From Incurvaria masculella (Eukaryota > Arthropoda > Insecta > Lepidoptera > Incurvariidae), in contig OX335653.1 of NCBI GenBank assembly GCA_946894095.1, positions 10,297,001 through 10,361,000 on the forward strand: 64,000 bases of DNA, written 5' to 3'. Position numbers and translations under genes: made by a program. Below, in pieces: positions 40,767 to 52,919 of the stretch. Every line of letters begins with the position of its first letter. The stretch's first letter is position 1. The notes under the pieces are model-generated. The model had not been told where the DNA came from. It saw only the letters and a list, made by a program, of their open reading frames with translations, and did no database searches.

Positions 40767-41828
40767 AAGAGACTTCCAAGGCTGTAATGTGCACTCGTAG
40801 AAGCTTGGAAGAGCTCCGAGATAATATTGTAACAATTGAACTTTGTTTATTGATTTTTTTTATTTAACCATGGAGGTGATTTCTTCACCATGTTAAACTT
40901 GAACGCAAAATCGTGTAACCGTTCGCGAAGAAATTAAAACTTCGCATCCACTGATAAATGGAAAAATATTTGTAAGTATCACTATTATTTTTCGCCCAAA
41001 AGTTATTATAAACCCTTGAAAAGTTGTACGTGCTGCTTCGTACATACATGCCTATTAAATTAAAATATATGTAATGCCCCACTGATATCGCCAAAGCATA
41101 TTATGTTACATAATAAATGCATCACATTTAATGGTTGTCAGTGACTAGTGAATTGTGATTTCACGAAATATTGACAATCGTCCACATTTTTTACAATATC
41201 ACGAATTTGTTTCAATAATATTATAATAAACCTAGTTAGAGTTATTCTGTGGGCATAAAATTATTGAATAATGAAGCGGAAAGAGTTATATAAGTATTGA
41301 ATAAAAGGCGGAAATCGTTATGTAAGTAATGTCGTTTTTTTTATCATTACCTATAATATATACAACCTTAACTTAAGATTAAAAAGATTAATGTAATACT
41401 TTAAATACATTTTCATATCCAATCCATGTGTAATAATCTCCAAAAACACTGGCCGTGTTTCATGACATTATAAGATCACTGAAATTAGTCCGTGAAGAGA
41501 CTTACAATAATCCGTGAAACTGTAATATCACTATATAAATTATAATACGACACATATACATATCTAAACCATCTCATACATGAATTTAGACATCAAATCA
41601 CAGCAACACAATTGAGTCCCTACTCATTACCATTTAAACGATTAACACTTTTATCAGCGACCTAGTATGAAGCTCACATACACACTTGTATAATAGGGTA
41701 AAGCCGTCTATTTTCATTTAGTTACACATAAAGTAAAGATAGACCCCGGGATCCCTTTCCGGAAAACCTCTCTTCTTCCAGAGTAGCAACACGAAAATAC
41801 GTGAGCTACATGTGAGAGCGAAGTTTTT

Positions 41829-42205
41829 CTATCGAGGTTATTCCTTCAGTTGGGCCCGCTTGGCGGTTGGTCGAGGCTCGGCGGCGACGCGGGCTGGCGG
41901 GCGATATCGCGGTGATTACTTCAGTTGGACCCGCGTTGCGGTTGGTCGGGGCTCGGGGGCGGCGCGGGCTGGCGGGCGATATCGGGGTGATTACTTCAGT
42001 TGGACCCGCGTTGCGGTTGGTCGGGGCTCGGCGGCGGCGCGGGCTGGCAGGCGATATCGGGGTGATTCATTCAGTTGGGCCAGCGTGCCGTTTGGTCGGG
42101 GCTCGGGGGCGGCGCGGGCTGGCGGGCGATATCGGGATGATTCCTTCAGTTGGGCCCACGTGGCGGTTGGTCGGGGCTCGGCGGCGCGGGCTGGAGGGCG
42201 GGCGG
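41829..42205. repeat. GC-rich minisatellite, 75-bp unit, about five copies
   Basis: Units each contain CTTCAGTTGG, GCGGTTGGTCGGGGCTCGG and GGCGGGCGATATCG. The period is 75 bases, a multiple of three, so several frames stay open (one + frame repeats WTRVAVGRGS). Very GC-rich inside AT-rich DNA. No evidence of translation. Confidence 0.8.
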
Positions 42206-43689
42206 CGGCTGAGGCGAGCTCGTCGCGGGCAGATATACCGAGGGGTGGTCGAGCGGCGGGCGCTGGTGGGCGCGTCGCGGCGGCTGCTCGTGTGCGGGAG
42301 GAGCGCCGGGCGCGTCCTGCGCTCCGGGCCCGCGCGGTATGATGAACGCTGGATCCTGGCGGGGCGCCATTGAGTCTGCAACGAACGTCTGTATGGATCA
42401 TAGAACTAGCATAGCGCGCTGTGCTTGCAAGGCGAACCAAGGGTGGGAGTGACACGTTACCTGAAGTGCCACTACCACTAGTTAAAGATAAATGGAAAGC
42501 ATCTGCCCGATGAGATAACTTCTCAAATCGTAATATGTAGATACATAAGAGTCGCGCTCATGGAATGTGAAACGTTTTTTTGTAAATCTTTATGATTTTT
42601 TTTAAGTGGTGATAACTGTTTGTGTGCTCTTAATGTTTAACTGAGTTTGTGAAATTTTGAATTCCAAAATATATTGTATAAATATATGCCTGTATTTTTT
42701 TATTTGTTTAATACACCTTTTAGTTTTAAAAATATTGGCTTATATAAAAATAATATAGGATTTTTTTTTTACGTTCATTTTTTAAAGTTCCAAAAATCAA
42801 AACACACGGATAATGGAGCTGTGTTAAGTGACAAAAAAATTGATTAAAATCTGACAACGTTTAGGGGTAGGGAAACAGGGCCTTGTAGACGATTTCGCTA
42901 TTTAATGGGCTGTTGCCGTGCAAAGTTGTACCTTGGCCCATGGACAAAGAATGCATTTCTTAAAAAAAAAACAAAGAGCATGGTGTGACCATGCTGTGTG
43001 CATTTATAGATGTGTACATTTGAAAAAGTGCATTTATAGATTGTTAAGCGAACGGGAGTTAAGAAACCCTTTTCTATGTTAAATAAGGGGTGACTTACTG
43101 ATTTTTGTCGATACATTTCTTACTTTTCCTCAATATTTCAAAGTAAAACTTAAAACATAACACAGATCAATATTATGAAGCTACATAGCGATTTAGAAAT
43201 ATTTTTGAGATTCAGTACATTTTTTATGAAAGGATTTTGGTATCATCCGTCAGTTGACTCTGTATGTATTTACATTCTAAACTATGGTATGGACCACGGA
43301 TGATACCTCTATCCTCCGTGGTATGGACCAAACTTTTTGGCCGGTCTGAATACAAGCCGAGTCTGAGTTTGAGCAGGGTAGGGCACGCCCCCAGTGCTTC
43401 TGTTAATGACCTAAAATGTTCATATCTTCTGTACAGCGAAACGCGCCATTCACCACTTCACCATAACGTTTTGTCCAAGCTGTAGGTTAGGTTACTAGGT
43501 TACATTGACAGGTAAAGATTATTTCACACTGAGTGCTAGTAGTCGTCTCCGTAAAGGAAGGGCAAACTGCCCCACTATCTCCACAAAACGACAACCGCAA
43601 ATAATAGGTAACTATTCGTTTGTTTGGGGACTTTTTTTGCAATGTGCAAAATGGAGCTGTTTTCTACATTTTCATCACTTTCTACGTGT
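42206..43689. other. GC-rich border of the minisatellite, then AT-rich intergenic DNA
   Basis: 42206-42370 is GC-rich. The - frame starting at 42370 (MAPRQDPAFIIPRGPGAQ) is Pro-rich and has an acceptor-like GTTCGTTGCAG five bases upstream, but no downstream partner exon was found. The rest is unassigned. Confidence 0.35.
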
Positions 43690-43865
43690 CGCAGATGGAG
43701 CACGAGGGTTTTGATTTGGAAACCCTACACAGAAAAAATAACCGTCGAAAAACCACCATCACGATGGTCAAATGATATACACCAGATAGCAGGCAACGGC
43801 GAAGAAAAATAGAAGACTGCACAACCTGGCGATGTCAGGGGGAGGCCTCTATCTAGCATTGGATA
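43690..43865 (+). mobile_element. Decayed LINE tail
   Basis: The frame VEKPPSRWSNDIHQIAGN, continuing after a frame change as IEDCTTWRCQGEA, resembles the C-terminal RW.DDI..AG..W...A..R..W...GEA block of insect LINE reverse transcriptases. Opposite strand to the similar tail at 1426-1608. Confidence 0.45.
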
Positions 43866-43931
43866 GCAAAAGGTTGGAGAAGAAAGAAGGACCCCTCAGT
43901 CAATGCTTATGTGGTGATAAAACTAAAAAGC

Positions 43932-44166
43932 ACTTAGGGCCGATTTTTCAATCCTTAGATAGTACTTATCGGTCTGATAGCAAAATTTACTTTCGCCAAG
44001 AGACGGATAGTCACTACCGGATGATCGTATCTCCTATCACTATTATCTGAATGTAATTTTGCTAATAATATGGACTTACTGCAACGGATGGATAAGCAGC
44101 GGCGGAAATAAATTCATCTAATAATTATCTGACTGGTTATCAGACTATTGAAAAATCGACCCTTAG
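43932..44166. mobile_element. Small TIR element
   Basis: CTTAGGGCCGATTTTTCAAT at the left is inverted at the right as ATTGAAAAATCGACCCTTAG. The interior has paired ATCTGATAG/CTATCAG-like segments and no frame. Confidence 0.65.
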
Positions 44167-45984
44167 GGGTCTCCTACCATCTTGCAATAATTACTGTGCA
44201 AGAAAAACAGAATTTTGGTAATAAAGGTTCTTTAGTGTAGATTAAGATATTTAAATCAGCATTTGGTGAAAACTAAGCTAAATTTTAACACAGATACTTA
44301 TCTATGTTTCTCCACATTTTCTTTTGGATTTGACTTATGATTGTAATGTACGTTTTCTTCAATATTACCACTAACACGATTGTTTTAATTTAATGTTTAC
44401 ATTTACTTACTTTCTCTTCCAATTTCAGGATATATCACAACCCTACCAAACTTTGCATAAAAGTACTTAAGTTACGAGTGCAAAAGCTTAATTATCTCCA
44501 CTTTCGCGTGTATACCATAGTGTTTGTAATGCAAAAATAACTGTATAAAAATGTTGTAAGTTTACTGTCTTATGTTCAACAATACGCACGAGCCACTGTT
44601 TTAATAACTGAACCTTTTATTATGTTTGACATATAATAATAGTCTAAATGATTTCAAACACGAGAAAACCGCTCCTTCGTCCCATATAGCTGTTGTTTAT
44701 CTGAAATGTAATTTAAGTCTTATTCTAAATGTTCCCTTATCGCGTGTATTTTATATCTTGTATAATAAGAATGCGCACTTGGTTCTCGTAAAGTCAATTG
44801 ATAATTTACATTATTACACGTGTTCATTAGAATGAAATTTAATTGTCAGAACCGTTATATCTGCCAAGTAAACATGTGTTATCGTTCGATGTCGACAGGA
44901 TAAATGGAAAGTGTGATTATCCTTGTTATTCAGGTGCGTTTTTATCGCTCCTTCAACATTAGTATTATTATGTAGCTATGCAATTTCGGTGCATATTTAA
45001 TTACAGAATAAATAAGTTTTAGATCAAACATTTGGGATTCCAGTATTTTTTGGCAAGGACAATTTTTGTGAGCATTCATTTTATTTAAAAAAATGTGATG
45101 CACCTATTCTTGCACTGACAGTTTTTCATTGGCGATATCGTCGCCAAGTGGATGAATCGAAACACTCGATGGATCTTTAAATTAAATAGGTTGAGGTTTT
45201 TCAATTACTCGACCTTGTCGCCAACTACTGATGTTCGAAGTTTGCAGCGCCTACATTATTGTTGTACCACTTGAGGGGATGTGCCCGTACGGAAAACAAA
45301 TTATACCCCTTTAATGGAGAAACATTTACAAAACTTCAATTAAAGTTTTATTCGTGATAATAAAAAACCATCTAGGAACATTTACGAAACGGATTGCTTT
45401 CTATTCTTTTCAGCTATTCTTTTTTACAGATTTCTCAAAAGATTGTAAACATAAACACATAAATACCTAGAACAGAACTCTTTCAGAACATTCACTGACT
45501 ACACGCAGATACATTTAAACGCTACCGCATAACCTGAGCAGAGCAGGCGGGAATATAAATCGTCATAACATCATAACACTTTACCACACCTCAGTGATTT
45601 ATTTCATAAATAAAAGGGTATTAGTGTAACATTTTATTACAATAAACGAAAAAAATATGGCGCAGTGTCCCGCAAGCAGGCCGTTCATATATTTCATAAT
45701 ATACAGATATCAGAATTGCAATATGCTTTAACGAAAAAGGTCTCAAACTATTCGTATTGATGTCTATTTTCTTTTTAATTCATGCAATATACAAAATAAT
45801 GGTTAAATTTTTTAAACTTTTGAATCATCTACATTATTGACGTTCCAATCTAATGCAAGAAAAAAAAAATGCCGCTCTCCTTATGTTTTTAAAATCGGCT
45901 GTGGATATAGAATACGAATATAATGAAATGATTGGAAAAAGTACTCAGGAATTCGGTTCAGTTTTGTGTTTTTTTACTGAGCTT
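44167..45984. other. Intergenic, unassigned
   Basis: AT-rich, no gene or clear repeat seen. Confidence 0.45.
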
Positions 45985-46225
45985 TCGCAAGCCGAGCGCT
46001 TCTCCGTTTCAGATTGGCCAAAACTGATTTCGTATGTCTGGCTGTTCTCTAAGGGTCACATTTCTCAACCGATTCTCGTGAAAGCGTGAGCGAACGCGCA
46101 GGTTCGATAAGGTTAAGGTTTTTTTTTGTCGAGCCAGGTTTCGTCTTTATTTAATGTTTTTTTAAATGTTCTAAAAACAGACTTGCGAGGTCTACAGCTC
46201 AGAAAGCTTTAAAGTGTTTTATTTA
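45985..46225 (-). repeat. Unclassified interspersed repeat, copy 2
   Basis: Reverse complement matches 11750-12010 over most of its length. The 78-codon + frame at 45853-46089 runs antisense through it and is probably not a gene. Confidence 0.6.
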
Positions 46226-46349
46226 GCTTCACTCCGTACATTTATTGATTTCTTTACTTTACTTTCTTACAACTTGTTCAACAGATTCATACCAAAACTT
46301 TACACCCACATTGAGATCCTGTGACAATACAATATTATTGTAATTTCAA

Positions 46350-46765
46350 GAGGGTGTGATGATGGGTCTGGAGGTGAACAGTGGAACTGTTCAACCGTTA
46401 CTAGTAAGCCCCATGACTTTGGACTCATTTGGTTGGTTAAGGACGAGTGTCCTATACTTCCACCTATAACTCGGTGACGAGGCTCTGATGATGGAGTCAG
46501 GAGGTAGACAGTGGAACTCTTCAACCGTTGCTAGTAACCACTACGAGTTTAGGCTCATTTGGTTGGTTAAGGACGGGTGCCCTATACTTCCACCAATAAC
46601 ATGGTGACGAGGGTCTGTTGATGGAGTCACGAGTTAGACAGTGGAACTCTTCAACCGTTACTAGTAACCTTCACGAGTTTGGGGTAATTGGGACGGTTCG
46701 AAAGAGTCCCCCATACTGTCACTCTGTGTCAAGGATCTGATTATGGAGGCAGGACTGTGGACTTT
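46350..46765. repeat. Tandem repeat, about 130-bp unit, three copies plus a part
   Basis: The segment ACAGTGGAACTSTTCAACCG recurs at about 46378, 46509 and 46638. Between these lie TCATTTGGTTGGTTAAGGAC and CCTATACTTCCACC. The fourth unit is partial. It is followed by a GC-rich stretch with a TATA box. Confidence 0.75.
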
Positions 46766-46835
46766 TTTCCTCAAGAACTTGAAATATTCATAGGAACTGC
46801 GCCGGACTAGGCGCAAAAGACTATGAATATGTGCG

Positions 46836-46846
46836 GCTATAAATAT
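46836..46846 (+). promoter_or_regulatory. Candidate TATA box after the 130-bp repeats
   Basis: GGCTATAAATA lies at the border between the 130-bp tandem array and a GC-rich segment (46855-46960). The layout resembles a promoter or the U3/R part of a solo LTR. No coding exon follows that I can recognise. Confidence 0.35.
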
Positions 46847-46959
46847 CGGTCGCCAAAGATGCGGGGCTGCGTACCGCCCCTCCGCGCCTCCCGTGGCGCG
46901 GGGGTTGCTTCACGGAAAGCAGCCGCCGTTTCATCAGTCGGTTCGGAGGCCTTGCGCAA

Positions 46960-48234
46960 GCGCATATTAATACACGCTACATAATATCGTCAAAAGAGTA
47001 TTTTAATTAATAGTCCAACCAACTTGGTATCGTTGACGTCTCGAAAGGGTTGTTCAACGGCGCTAAAGGCCACATCACAGAAATTGTATGGCCTTAGTTC
47101 CGTAGAACGCAAATATATGCAAGATACCATCTGTTCAAATTGATTTTGAAAAGGACGACGCTCCCCTTATTCATCCTAAAGCCATACAATTTCCACCAAA
47201 TTTTAATTATGGAACGGTTGAGAGAAGGATGTTACCGATAATTTTGTCATGGTCCTCTGAATCATAAATTTTAGTATAGAAATATTCTGGACCTTGGAGA
47301 AGGACATAAGACCGTCAGATATTAGCCTAACACTGGTGCCATGCCAAGAACTTTATTATATTGCTCGGCTACATTGAACTGGATGGAAAACACGGACAAT
47401 TTTCATTGCTGCTTCGACCATCGTTCATTCAGTGAGGTGGTAGGAATCTGGGCGGAATTAACCATACCACATAGTATGTATGGCAGGGGTCCTTTTATAT
47501 GGAATCCAAATCCAGCCTCAACCGTCAGGCTGCTGCAATATTGGAAGTGAGGATCGGCAACAGAAGTAGGGGCTTCGACAGATTTATCGAGGGACCAGAA
47601 TTGACGGCTGCCAGTGGGATGAGCTTCTCACCAATTATGCCGGTATGCTCGAACCTCGCTCTGGCAGTTTCTCTCTTACTGGATCTGGAGGCAAGGTAGG
47701 TGCGCTGTTCTTATTGGAACAGGCGACCGCGCATACCATCAGTTTACCACCGAGGGATTATAAAAAATATTAAATAGTTCCATAGCTCTCTGGATCATCA
47801 CGGAACGGCATTAGCACAGCTCGACGGATAATTAAACTAAAATTATTCATTTTTGCTTTCATATGGGTACCTATAACTTCTAATGGACCACTATTGACAA
47901 AGTAATAATTGTTCCAATTCAAAATACCTATCCAATGACAGAACTATATGTTGGAACTTGGAGGGTGGTACCAATCTGCCTTTACCGTTTAGGGTGTATT
48001 TGTACCCAAAGACTCTTGAATGTTTTGCAGAATCATTTTTGGGCGACATCTGTAAGGCACACGAGACAACTCTTTAATAGCTGGTATCTTAGAAACATGC
48101 AGAAGTAACTAGATTCCACTCAAGTCAGAGTTACAGGTTATTAATAATCGAACTAGATCGCGCTCAGTGCTGAACGAACTAATGTGAACCTAATACCACA
48201 GATTTCATGCATTACACATTGCTTTATCTTAACC
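46960..48234. other. Intergenic, unassigned apart from the SINE at 47312
   Basis: 47516-47760 is GC-balanced with short frames in several phases; no motif recognised. Confidence 0.4.
47312..47515 (-). mobile_element. tRNA-derived SINE, copy 10 (truncated)
   Basis: Landmarks ATTAGCCTAACACTGGTGCC, TGCTCGGCTACATTGAACTG, CATCGTTCATTCAGTGAGGT and a diverged proximal part. Beyond 47515 the sequence no longer matches and the head is not visible. Confidence 0.65.
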
Positions 48235-48553
48235 GAAATCTAGATGGCGCTATGATCTGGAAAGTTGAGGAAAATGTAAATCATATTATTTCTACAACAA
48301 TGCTTAGTAATGCTTAGAAATGCAGGGCAAAATACTTCGATTTCGTTCACACTCGCATTCACATTACCTTTTTTTATTCTCTTAATATTTACATAATGCG
48401 TTTGGTATTTAGAAGTGTTTTGTAAATTTCACAGAAAAGCCTAGAGAAACTTCTAGATATGCGGTTACCGCAGATGTAAATTTATAAAATGTTGTTGACG
48501 CATACATTATTTTTAATAATAATAATTCTGACAATGGCGCCATCTAGATTTTG
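48235..48553. mobile_element. Probable MITE with AAATCTAGATGGCGC ends
   Basis: AAATCTAGATGGCGC at 48236-48250 is inverted at 48537-48551. A third GATGGCGCCA lies at 48618. The interior is AT-rich and without frames. Confidence 0.5.
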
Positions 48554-49034
48554 TTTAATTTGCCATTTCAACACAGAGCGCAAAATGTGTTATAAACGAT
48601 GTGATTCGTCAAAGTAGATGGCGCCACGGTCGCTTTTAGCTATTTCCGCTTACAAGCTATTTCAAATCGACATCCATCTACATGGATACACAAACCTCCT
48701 TGAACTTGAAACAATTTAATTCATTCTGAACTTCCGAACTTCTGAAAATATTTGGCGGTCACAATATGTAGCCATAATCAAAATCAACGTTACTAACCAA
48801 TTGGTTGTCCATTACTTGCCCTAAAGTTTATTAGGTTTTTTTGTTAGAAAAAATGGAAAAAAAAATAGGTAAAGGTTATTTTTTTCCTACCATAAACTCT
48901 AAATAAGTGCACTCTGCACCGGTATATCTAGAAAATATCGCTTACCTTCAAGAAAAAACTTCAGATACGATTGGATGGTTGGGACCCCTCATTCAATTTG
49001 GTAGGCGAAATTACAGAATTATCAATCAATTATT

Positions 49035-49975
49035 TATGACTAGCTGCGGTACCCGGCTCCGCTCGGGTTAGTGTCGGCTAAATTATTTCATGGATAAAAA
49101 GTAGCCCACATGGCTGATCCAAAATAGGGTCAAACTGGTCCATGACAATGTATCCATCTACCAAATTTAATCAAGATCGTTCGAGATGAAATAGCATGAT
49201 TTAATGAGAAACATCCAATAATTCCCATTTAGAGCTTCGTTGACATTTGGTGGCTATTTTAAAAAAAAGCATTTGCCGCCAGAACCTTACTGCACTTGCA
49301 CTGCAACATTGTTTACCTAGTAAGTAAGTAACGTGTAATGTAGGTAAGTTTTGCGTGGACTCCAACCCACAGCTAGCCTCAACATCGAAAACAGTAACCC
49401 ATCTCGAACCTGACTGCTCCCAGAGATCCTATACATTGATAAAATACGCACATAAATCGGGTTAGTGGTTCGCAAGTTATAAGAATTTAACACTCTCTAC
49501 TCACCCTTTAGGTAATGAAACGTTATATTATGTAGCCTATAAGTTTTGAGTAGAATCAGGCTAGACGTAGATACAATCCGCATCTAAATCGAGTAATTGG
49601 TTCTCAAGGATTTTACCAAGTAGTCCTAAAGTTGCGGGAAATACCAAGCCGTACCCGCCCCCCCCCTCCCCGCACCCGCCCCCGTCGCACCACCGCCCCG
49701 CCCCCGGCCCCGCTCCCGCCGCCGCCCCCGGCCCCGCTCCCCCCGGTGTGAAGTAGCGCTACTGGCATCGTTTTCGCAGCCCCGTGAAAGTTCTTAAGCC
49801 CATGGGCACAATATCTTTATAAATTGTAGCCTATGTGTTATTCTGATGTATAAGCTATATTATTGTAAAGTTTCATTAGAATCCATTCAGTAGTTTTTAC
49901 GTGAAAGAGTAACAAACATCCATCCATCCATCCATCCATTATTACAAACTTTCCCCTTTATATTATTTATTAGAT
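49035..49975 (+). repeat. Interspersed repeat (CTAGCTGCGGTACC type), copy 2, with C-rich tract
   Basis: Starts ACTAGCTGCGGTACCCGGCT, has AAAAAGTAGCCCACATGG inside, and ends GTGAAAGAGTAACAAACAT, a (CATC)n tract and ATTATTTATTAGAT. A poly-C/GC tract lies at 49654-49745. Probably LINE- or SINE-derived; class not certain. Confidence 0.6.
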
Positions 49976-49978
49976 AAC

Positions 49979-50145
49979 CAAGCCTGGTTTTCACCAAGTG
50001 CTGATTTATTTTGATTGACACTTAAAGGGCCTTTATTACTAAAGTGCTGATTATCATGTACTGGTATTGAATTCAAGCTGCTAAGAAAGGCCCTTAATGT
50101 TAGGCGATTAAGCTAATCAGCAGAGGTAAAAAAGGCTCTAAAACT
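49979..50145. mobile_element. Foldback element, family B, copy 1
   Basis: AAGCCTGGTTTTCACCAAGT at the left; AAAGGGCCTTTATTACTAAA and AGAAAGGCCCTTAATGTTAG are inverted within. The right end GATTAAGCTAATCAGCAGAG matches copy 2 (55572-55772). Confidence 0.65.
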
Positions 50146-51092
50146 TATAAATCCCAAAAAAATCTTTCTGTACCATTTTAATATATTTTTAAATGTTACC
50201 TTTATATTTGCACCAAAACCAATATTTTAGCGGCACATCAAACGTCATGATTTTAACACAACACGAAGAATACCCGAATGATTAGAAGCCATGGCAGGAC
50301 CCATACATACATTTTAGTCTATGGCAGGACCTATTCTTTATGAGGAACGCCAATAGCGAATGTTTTGTAGTAGTATATAGTATTTCCTGCAAATGTTTCC
50401 TTTCTTGCAATTTAACAATTCAATGTCCTATGACGTATTTTGACTGGATCAAATAATATTTAAATAAAACAATAAATTTTATTAAAACACGTTTATTGAT
50501 TAATTTTCAATACATTGTAGTTACCTACGTTATCGATTACATGTTGTGAATAAAGATAATATATTTATGTTGAATTTGCTTTTGACGTTGATGTGACGTC
50601 GGCATCACTCGTCCATCGTCACCTCACGATTGATTATCTAGTCAATCAATGATGGTCACACGATCGTTGAGTAGTTGACGATTATACCATCTAGCAAATT
50701 CCTTGCTCTTCTCGGGGTCGGCGCAGCTTCGTCGAGACAAACAGATATTCAACAAACTGCGAGCGTTTGTTACTCTATTAAATTGCTAAAAATATTAATA
50801 AAATGTTTAATACATGAACATTTACAGACATACTCTTCACGTATGTCACTTCAACTTGATCAACAAATCGTTGATTGAAATAGCTATATTATTCAAAACC
50901 TCTATGCCATTCATTGCAACGCAATGCTTTAAAAAAGGTTCATATTAGATAATGAAATTACCGAAAAAATACATGTTTTATCTTAGGTAAGAATTATCTA
51001 CAATAAAGTTTGAGCTCTAGGCGCAAGTACATATAATGTAGCATTCATGTTGTACCAAATCTCTATATTTTATATATACAATACAAAATACT
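50146..51092. other. Intergenic AT-rich DNA
   Basis: No gene recognised. It lies downstream of the proposed 3' end of the His-rich gene. The frame at 50675-50878 is unsupported. Confidence 0.45.
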
Positions 51093-52061
51093 TTTATTAA
51101 GTACAAAAATATATTCTTCAACGACTATATATACATACATTACAATGTAGGTATACGTGTTCCATTATTTAATGCAAGTGCTGCTTCAGTGGCACAGCTC
51201 AGCAAAATAAGATGTTTTCTCTTCAAAATGCAATGAAAGTAATAGAGGTTTCAAAAGCAAGCAAATGTGTAGCTATTACAAAAAAACATACTTACACACG
51301 ATGTAAATAGCTTATCTACTTATTTAGGAGCGTATCTACCATTTACTAAGCGATGTCAATTAACTCTAGGACGGAGGAACCCATTTTGATTGTAAACACC
51401 GTCACATCACAGCGGGTGAATCATTATCAGAGGCTCTTTCCGGGTGTGGTGAAGTTGACTAGTGGTGTTTCTAGAACCGCTGTTGAGCCTTTTGAGTATA
51501 GGTAGAGGCACTCATCTCGACGATCGTGTGAAGCAGTGTGAAGAGTACATTTGTGTACATATCGAATTCATCTGAAACAAAGAATTTTTACGATAAAGCT
51601 ATACTTGTCGTGTAGGCTCATACAAAAAGAGAAAGCTAATTCTTAATACATTTCTTAAGATATTTGTTTTAAATTATGCCAACAACATCATCTAACCGTC
51701 TATGTTTGTAATGTTATCAAAGTTGTTTAATTACTGGAATATTGAATTCGAAACATTTTGAATTAAGAAGTTTGCAAAATCAAACTGCTTTTAACTCAGT
51801 CATTTATGAGAAAAACTAACTTATGAAAACACTTATGAAAACTTACGTTTTTTTCCTTCCGCAAAAAAAACTTTATCTGAATTTGACTTTTATTGCATTG
51901 ATTGCTAATCAAACACTTCGCAACGTGAAGTTCCTTTTCTGCCATCTAGACCAGTTTCATGTTGCAATGTCTTTGGCCGTGACATGTAACGCCATCTACC
52001 GCCGGTAAAAATATGACTGTCATTAACAATAACATTCGATTTAACTGTACTTTCACTTACC
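51093..52061 (-). other. 3' UTR of the His-rich gene with a probable intron
   Basis: The donor at 52060-52059 (- strand CAG|GTAAGT) and an acceptor TTCTTTGTTTCAG ending at 51572 would remove a 488-base intron beginning 10 bases after the stop. The terminal exon would start at 51571. An AATAAA on the - strand is at 51098-51093. The stop is too close to the junction for nonsense-mediated decay by the 50-base rule. Confidence 0.5.
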
Positions 52062-52069
52062 TGCTTGAT

Positions 52070-52804
52070 TTAAGGATTGGCGGGCTTGTCCACAGAAGTC
52101 ATATCGACCTCCTGCACGGCAACCGCCTCGGTCGATGGAGCCGACGGCCCCTGTGTCACGGCCGAGGTGCTCTGGACAGCCGAGCTGTCCTGCACGGTCG
52201 AGGACTTCTCTTCTCCCGCACGCTTTCCACACTTGCACTGCTTTTCCACATTGCGCACCTTGCGGATGGCCTCAACTGTTTTGTGCATCTTATGGCAGTG
52301 TCGCTTGCCCCAGCGGGGCCGCATGTGCTGCCGACCGCAGCTTTGCTTTTCGCCAACCTCGTTGCAATCTCGCTCTTCACAGCTGTCTCTCTCCTTTTCA
52401 CAGGCGCTGTTTTGATTGTCATCATCGGTTTCAGCCTGGAAAGCTAGAAGCTGCTCGTAAATGTCTCCGCGCTCGGGTCCGTGCTTCTTGCATCCGTGCT
52501 TGCCGTGCCCAAATTTTCCGTGCGATCCGTGGCCATGACAATGCCCATGATGACAGTGAGGTCCGTGTCCGTGAGGTCCGTGGCCGTGATGTCCGAAGCC
52601 ATAAGGTCCGTGCCCGTGATGTCCGAAGCCGTGAGGTCCGTGGCCGTGATGGCCAAAGCCGTGAAGTCCGAAGCCGAAAGGTCCGTGGCCGTGATGTCCA
52701 AATCCATGGGGTCCATGACCGCCGCGGCGCATGTGATGGGGACCGCGGTGCCCGTGTCCAAAATGATCGAAACCCATGACGCACCCGTGCATTTTCATTT
52801 TCAC
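52070..52804 (-). CDS. His/Gly-repeat, Cys-rich protein of unknown function
   Basis: 244 residues from the ATG at 52804; the next in-frame Met codons (residues 3 and 5) are alternatives. Residues about 13-105 are degenerate repeats of GFGHHGHGPH with more than a third His. They are followed by an acidic segment (ERGDIYEQLLAFQAETDDDNQ) and a charged part with about ten Cys (CEKERDSCEERDC, KQCKCGKR); the tail is Ser/Thr/Ala-rich. No signal peptide or membrane helix is visible, so a cytosolic or nuclear metal-binding role is possible but is inference. A TATA box and an initiator lie at the right spacing upstream, and a perfect donor CAG|GTAAGT lies 10 bases after the stop. Much denser GC than the flanks. 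I do not recognise the family; + strand frames here are shadows. Confidence 0.72.
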   Translation of the reverse strand: MKMKMHGCVMGFDHFGHGHRGPHHMRRGGHGPHGFGHHGHGPFGFGLHGFGHHGHGPHGFGHHGHGPYGFGHHGHGPHGHGPHCHHGHCHGHGSHGKFGHGKHGCKKHGPERGDIYEQLLAFQAETDDDNQNSACEKERDSCEERDCNEVGEKQSCGRQHMRPRWGKRHCHKMHKTVEAIRKVRNVEKQCKCGKRAGEEKSSTVQDSSAVQSTSAVTQGPSAPSTEAVAVQEVDMTSVDKPANP

Positions 52805-52894
52805 GATAAAATCGATAGCTTGTAACGTAGGCGAGCGCTGTGCTATCTCAAGCGACGCGGCGTCGAGTGAATGAAGCGCCGATGCCGCGTTAGG

Positions 52895-52904
52895 TTTATA
52901 AAAG
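52895..52904 (-). promoter_or_regulatory. TATA box of the His-rich gene
   Basis: On the - strand CTTTTATAAA. An initiator-like TCATTC (TCAKTY) at 52874-52869 lies about 28 bases downstream, giving a start near 52872 and a 5' UTR of about 68 bases. Confidence 0.6.
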
Positions 52905-52919
52905 GAATTATTTCACAAC

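Larger units (their letters stand above)
38414..41828. other. Intergenic AT-rich DNA
   Basis: No gene recognised. It holds the hairpins at 39108-39148 and 40625-40766 and a CCTTGGAA palindrome near 40055-40080. Confidence 0.45.

Noticed and set aside
45853..46089. 78-codon + frame
   Set aside because: Its 3' half runs antisense through an interspersed repeat shared with 11750-12010, and no motif was seen.
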